64,000 bases of DNA from Alitta virens (taxonomy: Eukaryota; Annelida; Polychaeta; Phyllodocida; Nereididae), in NCBI GenBank assembly GCA_932294295.1, contig OW028573.1, positions 4,320,001-4,384,000 of the forward strand, given 5' to 3'. The notes beneath the pieces were generated by a model that was not told the DNA's origin, made no database searches, and was given only the letters and a program-made list of their open reading frames with translations. Each line of letters starts with the position of its first letter. The first letter of the stretch is position 1. Both the position numbers and the translations under genes were made by a program. This document shows positions 13,297 through 23,308 of the stretch, piece by piece.

Positions 13297-16200
13297 CTAG
13301 AAGGCTGCTGCAGCATTGATGGCTGAGATTCTGGCCCTCTCCTGCTGCTCTGGAGTTGGTGCCTGCAGGTCCACGGGACGCTTCGCGGATCTTGGCAGGA
13401 AGTGGCGACGGCGCTTCGTGCTGGCTGCAGGATCCGGTGCGTGGGGTCGTCTGGTGGCAGAGCGATGGAGTCGCTTCTGGTCGTCCCGGCGAGTGGGTGC
13501 TGTCCGAGTCGTCGGCTGTGCCCTGCTTGGCTGCGGAGGCTGGTTCTGAGGTGGAGTGTCAGGGTGGTGACGCTTGACCGTCACAGGCTGATCCGGGGCA
13601 TGCGGGCGACGTGTAGCTGTCCTCTGCAGACGTTTGGCGTCGGTCTGCCTCTGGGCTGCAGGGCGGGCTGTTGCTGGTATCCGCGCAGCCATGGGTGCCT
13701 GGGGAGACGAAGGCACTGTGGCTCTGGATTGAGGCCTCGAGCGTGGTGCAGGGCGAACGTAGTGGAGCGTCTCTGTGCTGTCTGTGGATGACTGGCTGAG
13801 ACCGCGTCTCCTCTTGCTGGCTGGCTGAAGGCGAGAGGTTGAGGCTTCGCCAGGAGATGGTGACCGGGACCGGTCCGGCGGATAAGGCATCTTGAGCCTT
13901 GTTGCAGTGCGGGCACTGTGACGAGGGTTGCGCTTGGGGCGTGGCCTTACGTCATCCCAGACGATGTTGGGGTCAACCAGCTTGACCTTGTTGACGTTCA
14001 ACACTTTCTGCTTGCTGGTTTGCTGATGTGTCAGCCAAAGCACTTTGCCCTTAACTTTCGTCACCGTCCATTGTGGGTCCCACTTTGTGGTCAAGGATAA
14101 GGGCTCAGGTGCCTTAATGACCACAGTGTCTCCTGCCTGGTATTGGCCAGTATTCGCTTGTCTCAGTAGCCGCTCTCTGTTGTGGTGCCTTGATTGCTGC
14201 GTAGCCTGTATCGCCGTCCTTAAGGCATCAGTGATGTTCTGCAGGCGGGGATCCAACTGCAGGTCCTCCTGCAGCAATCTTGAGATGGGCAGTCTGGCGC
14301 GTCTGCCATGATGGAGGAAGAAGGGCGTGTGGCCAGTGACGTCAGATACCGCGTTGTTGTAGGCAAGTAGAGCGGGGCCAAGCTGATCCTCCCAGGAATC
14401 TCTGGTGTTGTTGATCAGCCGAGAGATGATCTGCTTGAAGGTGCCGTTGAACCGCTCACACTTGCCATTCGCCTGCGGGTTGTAACTGGTGGTCCGTCTG
14501 TGGTCAATGGCCACTCCCTTCAGGTAGGAGCGGATGGCATTTGCGCCGAATTCCAATCCCTGGTCAGTAATGATGACATCGGGGTATCCGTGTCGGGGAA
14601 ATATGTGGCGTGTAAATTGCTTCCACACTTCAAAACTCGTTTTGGAGGGGAGTGGGTAAGCTTCTGCCCAACCAGAGCAGTGGTCTATGAGCGTCATGAT
14701 GTAGACGTTGCCTGCTGGTGACTTCACGAGAGGTCCAATGAGGTCGACAGCCATGATCTGCGTGGGGGAGGTGGCGATTGGCATCTCTCCCATCGGGGCC
14801 CTGGGCTTGTACTTTGAGTGGGCTATGCAAGTCGTGCACTTGAAGATGAAGGTCCTGATGGCTTGACGCATGCCGGGCCACACAAAAGCCTCTTGCAACT
14901 TGCGCATCGTCTTTGTCACTGACATATGCCCTACCTCCAAGTGAGCACGCTTGATGATCTGTTCACGCTGCTGTGGAGGGATCACCAGACGAGGGTGGTC
15001 AGGGGCGTGGTTGTAGGGCCTCTTGAGGGAGTACAGTAGGCCATTAATGATCTCAAAGTCACTTTCTTCGTCATGGTGCTCTGTCCACTCCGTCATGATG
15101 CGTTGCTGCTGTGCCACAACATGAAGGTCCAGACCGTAAATATCTGGGGCCTCGTCATCCGGGGGCAGAGGCGGCAGTGGGTCCCCAATGTGCCAGTAGT
15201 CAGCATCAAAGGTGTTGATGCCCTCATGCTGCTTGATACGTGAGAGCATATCCGCTCTTATGTTCAATTTACCCTTGTGGTACTCAACTTTACAGTTGTA
15301 TTCTGCCAGCAGGACTGACCAGCGCTGAATCTTGGTGTTGTTCATGTCCTTGGTAAATAAACACGTGAGGGGCTTGTGGTCCGTAAAGGTCCTATAACTG
15401 GCACCCCATAAGTAAGGCCTCAGCTGCTTGAGGGCGTAGACAACAGCATACGCTTCCTTTTCTATGGTTGCCCAGCGTCGCTGCGTATCGGACAGCTGCT
15501 TGGACAGGTAAACAATAGGCCTCTCCACTCCGCACTCGTCCTCTTGGCACAGGATGGCACCTATCGCGTAGTCGCATGCATCCGTGTACAACTGGTATGG
15601 CTGGTCCGTACGTGGATGTGCCATCACGCAATCACTCATGAGGGCTCCTTTGAGGGAGTCAAACGCCAGTTGATGTCGACCCGTCCATTCAAACCTAATG
15701 TTCTTGCGTGTGAGCTGGACGAGTGGCTCAGCGATGTGTGCATAATCCTGGATGCATGAACGATAGTATCCAGACATTCCCAGGAAGCTGCGGACCTCGG
15801 ACAAGTCGTGAGGAGCCTGCATCCTTGCTATGGCCTCCACTTTGCCGGGATCCGCCCTCAGGCCATGTTGGCTAACTACATAGCTCAATAGTTTGACCTC
15901 TCTTAAACCAAACACGCACTTGGAGGGGTTCAAGCGCAAGTTATACTGTCTGAGACGAGCAAACATAAGTTGCAAGTGTTCTGCATGCTCGCTCTCATCC
16001 TTGCTGTAGACGACTATGTCGTCAATGTACAACATGCACATATTGCCAATTAGTCCTTTAAACACGATCTCCATGGCCCTTTGAAACAATTGTGATGCGT
16101 TGGCTAAGCCCATTGGTAGCCGTGTCCATTGAAATAGCCCGCGGTGGCACACGAAGGCGGTCTTCTCCTGATCTTCGGGGTGTAGTGGCAGCTGATGGAA

Positions 16201-17145
16201 CCCAGATTTCATATCAAGAGTGGAGAAGACCGTGGCGCCTTGCAGCTGATCGAAGATGTCACGGATGAGTGGGATGGGGTACGCATCCTTCTTCGTGATT
16301 TTGTTCAGGCTGGTATAGTCGACACAAAAACGTGGTCCGTCTGACGTGTCCTTTTTATCCACCAGAACCACTGGTGAAGCCCATGGAGATGAGGACGGCG
16401 TGATGATGCCCTGTGCTATGAGGTCATCCAGCTTGGCGTCAAGGGCAGCACGCTTCTTCAAGGGCAACCGATAGGGGCGGCGCTTAATGGGCGCCCCCTC
16501 AGTATGTATCCGGACCAAGATGTCAGGGTGGCAACCCAAGTTTTCTCCCTTTGCCGCAAACAGGTCTGCTTGCTGGGTCACGCACTGGCCAATAAAAGTG
16601 TCCTCTATGATGGGAGGCTTGTCCCCAAGGGAGTCAATGGCGATTGGTTGGCGAGCTGGCAGTAATGGCAGAGACACGCCCCTGCAGGTCAGCATTCCTG
16701 CGTCGTAATCTATCATGGCGTGCTCCTGTCGCAGGACGTCACGCCCAATGATGAGTGGATGCCCTATGTTGTCCACAACAATAACTGGGATGGTGCCCAG
16801 TTCGGCGAAAGGCAGCTCTGTTGATCCCAGAACCTGGATCCCATGTCCTGTCACACCGCATAACTCCACAGTGTTATGAAGCAGGGGCGTCCTGCCTGAC
16901 TTCCTGCATAGTAAATGAAATTCGTGGCGCCGCAACACAGTGCGCGAGGCACCCGAATCGACGAGTCCCAAAAGGCAGCAATTGTAAATTGTCACTTCCA
17001 CATATTTGAGCTCGTCGACCGTTGCGGCGCCTATTGGCCCCCCTGGGGCCCGTTTTGACTGCGCCCCGTCTGTCCACGACGCTGCGCTGCCTGCCTGGTA
17101 CGGCAGTTGCGCTGGACATGGCCGATCTTCTGGCAAAAGCTGCAA
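13297..17145 (-). CDS. pol: Pol polyprotein (protease, RT, RNase H, integrase)
   Basis: The open frame is 1282 codons without interruption, ending at the TAG at 13299-13297. In order: aspartic protease with DSGA at residues 63-66; reverse transcriptase with YIDD at 373-376; RNase H with D522, E563, D589 and D632; integrase zinc finger with H735, H740, C770 and C773; and the integrase core triad D801, D861 and E897. A basic, proline-rich tail of about 230 residues follows, holding two similar modules with the phrase ATRRPHAPD. The frame is open well before the protease and overlaps gag by 115 bases, so it is probably entered by a -1 frameshift at 17043-17037 rather than by its own start. It copies and integrates the element. 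Confidence 0.95.
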   Translation of the reverse strand: MQLLPEDRPCPAQLPYQAGSAASWTDGAQSKRAPGGPIGAATVDELKYVEVTIYNCCLLGLVDSGASRTVLRRHEFHLLCRKSGRTPLLHNTVELCGVTGHGIQVLGSTELPFAELGTIPVIVVDNIGHPLIIGRDVLRQEHAMIDYDAGMLTCRGVSLPLLPARQPIAIDSLGDKPPIIEDTFIGQCVTQQADLFAAKGENLGCHPDILVRIHTEGAPIKRRPYRLPLKKRAALDAKLDDLIAQGIITPSSSPWASPVVLVDKKDTSDGPRFCVDYTSLNKITKKDAYPIPLIRDIFDQLQGATVFSTLDMKSGFHQLPLHPEDQEKTAFVCHRGLFQWTRLPMGLANASQLFQRAMEIVFKGLIGNMCMLYIDDIVVYSKDESEHAEHLQLMFARLRQYNLRLNPSKCVFGLREVKLLSYVVSQHGLRADPGKVEAIARMQAPHDLSEVRSFLGMSGYYRSCIQDYAHIAEPLVQLTRKNIRFEWTGRHQLAFDSLKGALMSDCVMAHPRTDQPYQLYTDACDYAIGAILCQEDECGVERPIVYLSKQLSDTQRRWATIEKEAYAVVYALKQLRPYLWGASYRTFTDHKPLTCLFTKDMNNTKIQRWSVLLAEYNCKVEYHKGKLNIRADMLSRIKQHEGINTFDADYWHIGDPLPPLPPDDEAPDIYGLDLHVVAQQQRIMTEWTEHHDEESDFEIINGLLYSLKRPYNHAPDHPRLVIPPQQREQIIKRAHLEVGHMSVTKTMRKLQEAFVWPGMRQAIRTFIFKCTTCIAHSKYKPRAPMGEMPIATSPTQIMAVDLIGPLVKSPAGNVYIMTLIDHCSGWAEAYPLPSKTSFEVWKQFTRHIFPRHGYPDVIITDQGLEFGANAIRSYLKGVAIDHRRTTSYNPQANGKCERFNGTFKQIISRLINNTRDSWEDQLGPALLAYNNAVSDVTGHTPFFLHHGRRARLPISRLLQEDLQLDPRLQNITDALRTAIQATQQSRHHNRERLLRQANTGQYQAGDTVVIKAPEPLSLTTKWDPQWTVTKVKGKVLWLTHQQTSKQKVLNVNKVKLVDPNIVWDDVRPRPKRNPRHSARTATRLKMPYPPDRSRSPSPGEASTSRLQPASKRRRGLSQSSTDSTETLHYVRPAPRSRPQSRATVPSSPQAPMAARIPATARPAAQRQTDAKRLQRTATRRPHAPDQPVTVKRHHPDTPPQNQPPQPSRAQPTTRTAPTRRDDQKRLHRSATRRPHAPDPAASTKRRRHFLPRSAKRPVDLQAPTPEQQERARISAINAAAAF

Positions 17146-17645
17146 ATAGGCGTGCCGTCGTCCGTGTAGGCGAACTCTCCGGTGTCTGTCGCCGGGGTGT
17201 CGTTGTAGTCAGCGCGACGGGTGGCGTTGTAGTCAGAGCGACGGGTGGCGGCTTGCTTCTGGGGAGTGGAAATGGAGTTGTTGGTCGTCTTGAGCGCAGC
17301 CATCAGTTTGGTGAATTGTTGCGTCAATCCGCACACCTGGCGTTTCATCTCCGCGACGTCCTGGGCTAGGCCCTGAGTGGGAGGTGCAGTTGCCACAGCG
17401 CCAACTTCCATGGGCTCCTCATTCCTTACTATAATTCCCTCGTCCAGGGCCATGCGCAGACGATACTCGTCTGCCTCGTAATTGGAGACTAGGGCCATGG
17501 CAGATGCGAAATCCTCTGGCCGGCCTTCTTTGATGAGGCGTTCCACCACATGTCGATCTCTCAGGCCTCGCATATACGAGCGCAGCAGAAGCCTGGTCTG
17601 GTCAACGTTGCGAGCATTTCCTGGGGCACTCAAGGAGGTCATCAC
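17031..17645 (-). CDS. gag: Gag C-terminal frame with CCHC zinc knuckle
   Basis: The reading frame is about 204 codons, ending at TAG 17033-17031. It carries capsid-like sequence, then one nucleocapsid zinc knuckle CSFCQKIGHVQRNC (Cx2Cx4Hx4C) and a basic tail. It is in the -1 frame relative to the upstream Gag frame, which stops at 17644-17642. The heptamer C CCC CCC at 17657-17651 lies in the correct X XXY YYZ phase to join them. The only ATG near its start (17642-17640) overlaps the upstream stop, so reinitiation is the alternative. Gag packages the element's RNA. Confidence 0.85.
   Translation of the reverse strand: MMTSLSAPGNARNVDQTRLLLRSYMRGLRDRHVVERLIKEGRPEDFASAMALVSNYEADEYRLRMALDEGIIVRNEEPMEVGAVATAPPTQGLAQDVAEMKRQVCGLTQQFTKLMAALKTTNNSISTPQKQAATRRSDYNATRRADYNDTPATDTGEFAYTDDGTPICSFCQKIGHVQRNCRTRQAAQRRGQTGRSQNGPQGGQ
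17037..17043 (-). promoter_or_regulatory. Candidate -1 frameshift heptamer, Gag to Pol
   Basis: The minus strand reads G GGG GGC in gag phase (codon GGG begins at 17042), ending three bases before the gag TAG. Slippage by -1 leads straight into the pol frame ahead of the protease. This fits the X XXY YYZ rule, but G-run heptamers are less efficient than A- or U-rich ones, so function is inferred. Confidence 0.5.
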
Positions 17646-18226
17646 GGCCTGGGGGGGTAAGCAAGGTCAGCCATCTCCCTGTAGCGGCGGCCATAGGATG
17701 CTGACGTTTCGTAAGCCCCCTGCTTGACCTTCTCCAGCTCATGCCGCAGGCGGTCGTCCTCGTGGGGGGACAAAAATGCCAGCTGCAGGTGGGCACGCAG
17801 TGCTGTCCATTCTACTGTTCTGCGATCCGGCTGTAGGTTCAAGAAGTGCTCTAATTCCCTTCGGAGAGCGCCCTGCGCTGAGTGAGCCGCAATGTACGGG
17901 GTGAAGTGTGAATACGGGATCGTTAGGTCCACTTCTTGCAGCCACGCACGCACTGCTCCCGGGTTGGCGCCGTCACACGGAGGAACACGTTTCGCGAGAT
18001 TATCAGCGGCCATTTGATCCGTGTGCAGCTGGTGACGTCGCTCTCTGTTCCTGTATTCATCCCTGGCGTCGTCTCTGCCTTGGAGTCCCTCCTGTCTAAT
18101 CTGATGCATCATTTCAGCGAAATGCTGTACATACGCAGGAGCAGCGTCCTCCACGGCTGGCGCTTGAGACCCCGCAATTCCGTCAAAGCTGTGTTCGGAC
18201 TCCAGGGTCTGGATTGGAGGAGTCAT
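17642..18226 (-). CDS. gag: Gag N-terminal frame
   Basis: This frame of 194 codons starts at the ATG at 18226-18224, the first good start after the primer-binding site, and ends at TGA 17644-17642. It is rich in charged and aromatic residues typical of Ty3-type Gag, with a long alpha-helical stretch. It stops only two codons after a C7 run at 17657-17651, where either programmed -1 slippage or a one-base indel would carry it into the zinc-knuckle frame. Without one of these the Gag lacks its RNA-binding part. Confidence 0.85.
   Translation of the reverse strand: MTPPIQTLESEHSFDGIAGSQAPAVEDAAPAYVQHFAEMMHQIRQEGLQGRDDARDEYRNRERRHQLHTDQMAADNLAKRVPPCDGANPGAVRAWLQEVDLTIPYSHFTPYIAAHSAQGALRRELEHFLNLQPDRRTVEWTALRAHLQLAFLSPHEDDRLRHELEKVKQGAYETSASYGRRYREMADLAYPPRP
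17651..17657 (-). promoter_or_regulatory. Candidate -1 frameshift heptamer within Gag
   Basis: A run of seven Cs on the minus strand sits in phase C CCC CCC of the first Gag frame, two codons before its stop. A -1 slip joins the zinc-knuckle frame. A homopolymer indel (biological or from assembly) would give the same picture, so the programmed reading is only one of the two options. Confidence 0.45.
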
Positions 18227-18443
18227 CTTTGCCGGACGTTCGTGGAGTGATAGTGGGATGCTGTGTCGGGCCGGTGGTGGGCGAGTTAGAGCACAATTTC
18301 CTTCCTAGTTCATCTGAGCCTCAAGCGCATGTCAATATGAGCTTGGCTGTTCTTGCAGTTGCAAGTGTTGACATCACTTAGCAGTGAAGGGCTTGTCTTT
18401 CTCTCCTTCCTGTGGCATAAGTGTGTTGTCTGTCCTGGTCCAT

Positions 18444-18461
18444 ATCACGTCAGGGTCACCA
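18444..18461 (-). other. Primer-binding site, tRNA-Trp type
   Basis: One base inside the 5' LTR the minus strand reads TGGTGACCCTGACGTGAT. This is the complement of the 3' end of a eukaryotic tRNA-Trp including CCA, with one mismatch (T for C at position 10) to the common sequence. It is where minus-strand DNA synthesis would be primed. Confidence 0.75.
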
Positions 18462-18462
18462 A

Positions 18463-19739
18463 TGTAAAAGTCCATGTCATTAAAGACTCCAATATAATGA
18501 CATTTCCAAGTCCAAGCTGCTCATCTCCAAGTAAACAGCATAAAGTCAGAGTGACTTGAAAATGCAGACTTTCAACTGAGTCTCATCTCAGCTTTGAGGG
18601 AAGTCAAGTTCTCCCAGTTCCAAAGTGGGCAGAGTCCAAAGTGCAGTAAGCACAATATATGCAGAGTCCAAAGTGTACAAGTAATAACACAAGAGTGGTT
18701 TTGCTTCCTCAGCTGGCAAGATGAAAACTGATCTTTTTAATGTGCACAGGGTATATGTATTAAAGTACAATTCATGAAGTTTTCCCCCCAGCAGGGCTGA
18801 GAGGGAATTATCAACCAATCACAACACAGTAAACTCTACATTCCATGGGGTGATACCTCCCCCAAACAGGGCTGCTACCAGCATCTTTCTGCCAATTCTG
18901 GCAGGGATTAGTGAGACCAAGACAATGGAGCAAAAGTGGACCCCCTGCAGTGCTCTGCATTGTGCTGAGGCTATTTATAGCTCAAGTCACAATGGGCTAT
19001 TGTACTGAGTGTCAACTTTGGCTTGGTTAGCAGTTTTGGAGGGAAAGTTTTGGAGGGAAAATTAGTAAGCTCCTCCCACAATTCAGGACTTAACAGTGAG
19101 GCATCTTAACAGGGCAATGCACTCACATAGCACTGACAATAAATCAATATGTAGCAAAAGGAATGATACTTGTCATCAATTGACAATTGATTGATAATAC
19201 AGTCAATCAATTAATAATATAATCAATGTTAACAACATAATAATAATAAAATCAATGTTAATAATATAATCAATGCTAACAATATAATCAATATTAATAA
19301 TCAACATTCCTTGCAGCAGGCTAAGCTAGCTAAGACTAAGCATAATTAACAAGCAACTGGGCACATGTGAGTGGAGCAGTGACCAGCTAAAAATGTAGTG
19401 ATGAGCACACACTACTACTGCATTTAGGTCACATGAGCAGAGGCCTGCATAGGGCAGGTGTAATGAAGAGCAAATGTCATATAACTCTAACTGACATATA
19501 TCCTTTGCCTAGGGCAAGTGTAATGAGGAGCATACAATCAATGCACCTGTCATGTTACTCTAACTGACATATGACATATATCCTTTGCCTAGGGCAAGTG
19601 TAATGAGGAGCATACAATCAATGCACCTGTCATGTTACTCTAACTGACATATATCCTTTGCCTAGGGCAAGTGTAATGAGGAGCATACAATCAATGCACC
19701 TGTCATATAATAAGTGTTTGCCATGGGCTGCACTTTACA
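18463..19739 (-). repeat. Right LTR (5' LTR of the element)
   Basis: This LTR is 1277 bp, the same length as the left LTR, and no difference was seen by eye. It carries the element's promoter: a TATA box (CTATAAATAG, minus strand) at 18980-18971, and downstream an ATTAAA polyadenylation-type signal at 18741-18736. A 76-codon open stretch inside it (18588-18818) is duplicated in the other LTR and is not considered a gene. Confidence 0.95.
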
Positions 19740-19743
19740 ACCT

Positions 19744-20654
19744 GAAGCTGAGGTCAAAGTAGAAATTGGTCAAATTTCTTGCGATTTAGAGTCGGTTTAC
19801 CGTGATTGCAGTATCACTTACACATGCTCCATGAAGCAAACGAAAGTTCTAATATTCGTTTCTTGCTTCATTTGGTCCTTTTAACTGTTGACCTAATATG
19901 ATGGTTAATCTTTTCAGAGACATTAAATAACCTTCCCGTCATTTTATTTCAATATTAGAATGTAACATTACAATGATCTTGAAGATTTTCATTTTAGAAG
20001 GATGCCTTTTCACTTAGAGAAATGTCAGCAGGACTATTAAAATAATATTTCCGCAAATGATGACACAACCTTCTCCGAGCAATAAGTAGGGTAAAGTGGG
20101 GGCAATATGGGCTTACTTTTGTCTTAATGATAATGCTGTGATGAAAGTTATTACGACAAATGCATCATTACTTTTGTTTTATTTCTTTAGGTTATGAGCT
20201 ATTGCATATCCATAATATTTTGTGATAGCAATAAATGGCTTAGAAAATTTCAAAAAGTGGCCAAATTAAACCAACATGGGATTTTATGGGCACCTCATTC
20301 TGAAAATATGAGCACTGCAATGCCCATATTAAACTAATTTAAATTATATATGCCAATACCTTTAAGTGTGCAGCGGCGAGTGCAATATCAGTTTTTAAGG
20401 CACCGAGACAACCAATATTGCATGGGGAGAAGCCGAGTGCAATATCGATTGTCTAGGTGCCATAAAAACTGATGTTGCATGAGACACCTTTCCTCACTTT
20501 TTCATGAAAGGATTAGTTTTTGTCCAACTACTGGTGTATTTTTATTGAATTTGACTGCAGCTGTGGCACTTATTTCTGCTGATATACTCAATATAAAAAA
20601 AAACATTTTTGTGAATACCATAGCATGTAGGCTCTTGATTTTCGTTTCTAAAAT
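19744..20654. other. Intergenic DNA, no gene recognised
   Basis: AT-rich sequence between the retrotransposon and the palindrome, without coding exons or named repeats. The phrase gtgcaatatc recurs in inverted arrangement near 20380-20475, forming a short imperfect hairpin. Confidence 0.4.
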
Positions 20655-23308
20655 AGATCAGTGAAGTTGGCTACCCGAACCTAGCTACCTGACAGCTACC
20701 CGGCAGCTACCTGAAGGTGTAAAGTTAGCTACCCGAACCCAGCTACCTGACAGCTACCTGGCAGCTACCCGAACTTTCCATGTATATAACTCAAAAACAG
20801 TTGAGTGTAATTTTTCCGTTTTTGCGCCAAAAGATACTTAGGGCAAAGGTTTACGTTCTAGAATTTTTTCGGAATTTTCCGAGTACGTCGAAGATGTGAT
20901 AAATCAAAATAATTGAAAAAATGACGTTTTTTACCGTAACGCAAACGGTAGCTTTTTGGAGTGTCCGGTTGAGAAAGCGCCGGTAGAAAACAAAAATTAA
21001 CTTTTGTGTCTAACTTTTAGCATAGACAAAACTAGTCTTTACAACCCTTAAAGGGGTCAAATTCATTAGTACTTTCGGGTAGCTGCCAGGTAGCTGGAAT
21101 TTGGCTCGCCTCTTTTCTGCCACCCTCTCGTAAACAGTTCCACGGATCTTTACCGTTTTTGACACAAAGATACATTTGGCATAGGTCTACATTTTAGAAT
21201 TTTTCCAGAATTTTCCAAAGGGTCACGGCTCTGAAATATCAAAAAAACTCAAAAACAACCTCTTTTGCCGTAGCTGCGATTGTAAATTTACCGGTTGACC
21301 GGTTGGGACAGTACCGGTAAAAAACAAAAATTTACTTTTGTATCTAACTTTTGCAATATGTAAAACTGACCTGTACACCCGTTAAGTGGGTGTAATTAGG
21401 CCTTAGATTCGGGTAGCTGCCAGGTAGCTAGCTTCGCTATCGCATATTCCTCGAAAACGGTCAAACGTGATTTTTCCGTTTTTGCGCCAAAAGATACTTA
21501 GGGCAAAGGTTTACGTTCTAGAATTTTTTTGGAATTTTCCGAGTACGTCGAAGATGTGATAAATCAAAATAATTGAAAAAATGACGTTTTTTACCGTAAC
21601 GCAAACGGTAGCTTTTTGGAGTGTCCGGTTGAGAAAGCGCCGGTAGAAAACAAAAATTAACTTTTGTGTCTAACTTTTAGCATAGACAAAACTAGTCTTT
21701 GCAACCCTTAAAGGGGTCAAATTCATTAGTACTTTCGGGTAGCTGCCAGGTAGCTGGAATTTGGCTCGCCTCTTTTTTGCCACCCTCTCGTAAACGGTTT
21801 CACGGATCCTTACCGTTTTTGACAGAAAGATACATTTGGCATAGGTCTACATTTTAGAATTTTTCCAGAATTTTCCAAAGGTTTACGGCTCTGAAATATC
21901 AAAAAAACTCAAAAACAACCTCTTTTGCCGTAGCTGCGATTGTAATTTTACCGGTTGACCGGTTGGGACAGTACCGGTAAAAAACAAAAATTAACTTTTG
22001 TATCTAACTTTTGCAATCGCAAATTTACAATCGCAGCTACGGCAAAAGAGGTTGTTTTTGAGTTTTTTTGATATTTCAGAGCCGTAACCCTTTGGAAAAT
22101 TCTGGAAAAATTCTCAAATGTAGACCTATGCCAAATGTATCTTTGTGTCAAAAACGGTAAGGATCCGTGAAACCGTTTACGAGAGGGTGGCAAAAAAGAG
22201 GCGAGCCAAATTCCAGCTACCTGGCAGCTACCCGAAAGTACTAATGAATTTGACCCCTTTAAGGGTTGCAAAGACTAGTTTTGTCTATGCTAAAAGTTAG
22301 ACACAAAAGTTAATTTTTGTTTTCTACCGGCGCTTTCTCAACCGGACACTCCAAAAAGCTACCGTTTGCGCTACGGTAAAAAACGTCATTTTTTCAATTA
22401 TTTTGATATATCACATCTTCGACGTGCTCGGAAAATTCCAAAAAAATTCTAGAACGTAAACCTTTGCCCTAAGTATCTTTTGGTGCAAAAACGGAAAAAT
22501 CACGTTTGACCGTTTTCGAGGAATATGCGATAGCGAAGCTAGCTACCTGGCAGCTACCCGAATCTAAGGCCTAATTACACCCACTTAACGGGTGTACAGG
22601 TCAGTTTTACATATTGCAAAAGTTAGATACAAAAGTTAATTTTTGTTTTTTACCGGTACTGTCCCAACCGGTCAACCGGTAAATTTACAATCGCAGCTAC
22701 GGCAAAAGAGGTTGTTTTTGAGTTTTTTTGATATTTCAGAGCCGTAACCCTTTGGTTGAAAAATTCTAAAATGTAGACCTATGCCAAATGTATCTTTGTG
22801 TCAAAAACGGTAAAGATCCGTGGAACTGTTTACGAGAGGGTGGCAGAAAAGAGGCGAGCCAAATTCCAGCTACCTGGCAGCTACCCGAAAGTACTAATGA
22901 ATTTGACCCCTTTAAGGGTTGTAAAGACTAGTTTTGTCTATGCTAAAAGTTAGACACAAAAGTTAATTTTTGTTTTCTACCGGCGCTTTCTCAACCGGAC
23001 ACTCCAAAAAGCTACCGTTTGCGTTACGGTAAAAAACGTCATCTTTTCAATTATTTTGATTTATCACATCTTCGACGTACTCGGAAAATTCCGAAAAAAT
23101 TCTAGAACGTAAACCTTTGCCCTAAGTATCTTTTGGCGCAAAAACGGAAAAATTACACTCAACTGTTTTTGAGTTATATACATGGAAAGTTCGGGTAGCT
23201 GCCAGGTAGCTGTCAGGTAGCTGGGTTCGGGTAGCTAACTTTACACCTTCAGGTAGCTGCCGGGTAGCTGTCAGGTAGCTAGGTTCGGGTAGCCAACTTC
23301 ACTGATCT
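20655..23308. mobile_element. 2.65-kb palindromic (foldback-type) repeat element
   Basis: The sequence from 20655 reads almost identically to the reverse complement from 23308 inward, meeting near 22018. Arms are about 1.36 and 1.29 kb, and the right arm lacks roughly 70 bp of the innermost unit. Each arm is two tandem copies of a 660-bp unit (period measured from the phrase tttttccgtt at 20811 and 21471). Each unit is itself two diverged half-units of about 330 bp, ending in cgggtagctgccaggtagct (21076, 21410, 21736). The termini begin AGATCAGTGAAGTTGGCTAC and carry clusters of the motif AGCTACC. No transposase frame and no clear target duplication were found. It resembles foldback elements or a MITE-like satellite, and the family is unknown to me. 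Confidence 0.85.

Larger units (their letters stand above)
10929..19739 (-). mobile_element. Complete Ty3/Gypsy-type LTR retrotransposon
   Basis: The element is 8811 bp, flanked by the 4-bp direct duplication acct (10925-10928 and 19740-19743). Coding is on the minus strand, so the 5' LTR is at the right. In element order it holds the LTR, a tRNA-Trp-type primer-binding site, gag in two overlapping frames, pol (protease, reverse transcriptase, RNase H, integrase) without a stop, a roughly 1.1-kb noncoding tail with tandem repeats, a G-rich polypurine tract and the LTR. The domain order RT-RNaseH-IN identifies Ty3/Gypsy (Metaviridae-type). No env-like frame was found. Identical-looking LTRs and an open pol point to a very recent insertion that may still be competent. 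Confidence 0.95.

Noticed and set aside
13316..18250. Many plus-strand open frames over the retrotransposon
   Set aside because: They are antisense shadows of the GC-rich gag and pol on the minus strand and carry no family motifs.
21948..22271. 107-codon open frame on the minus strand
   Set aside because: It spans the centre of the palindrome, where both strands read nearly the same. No family resemblance and no splice context.
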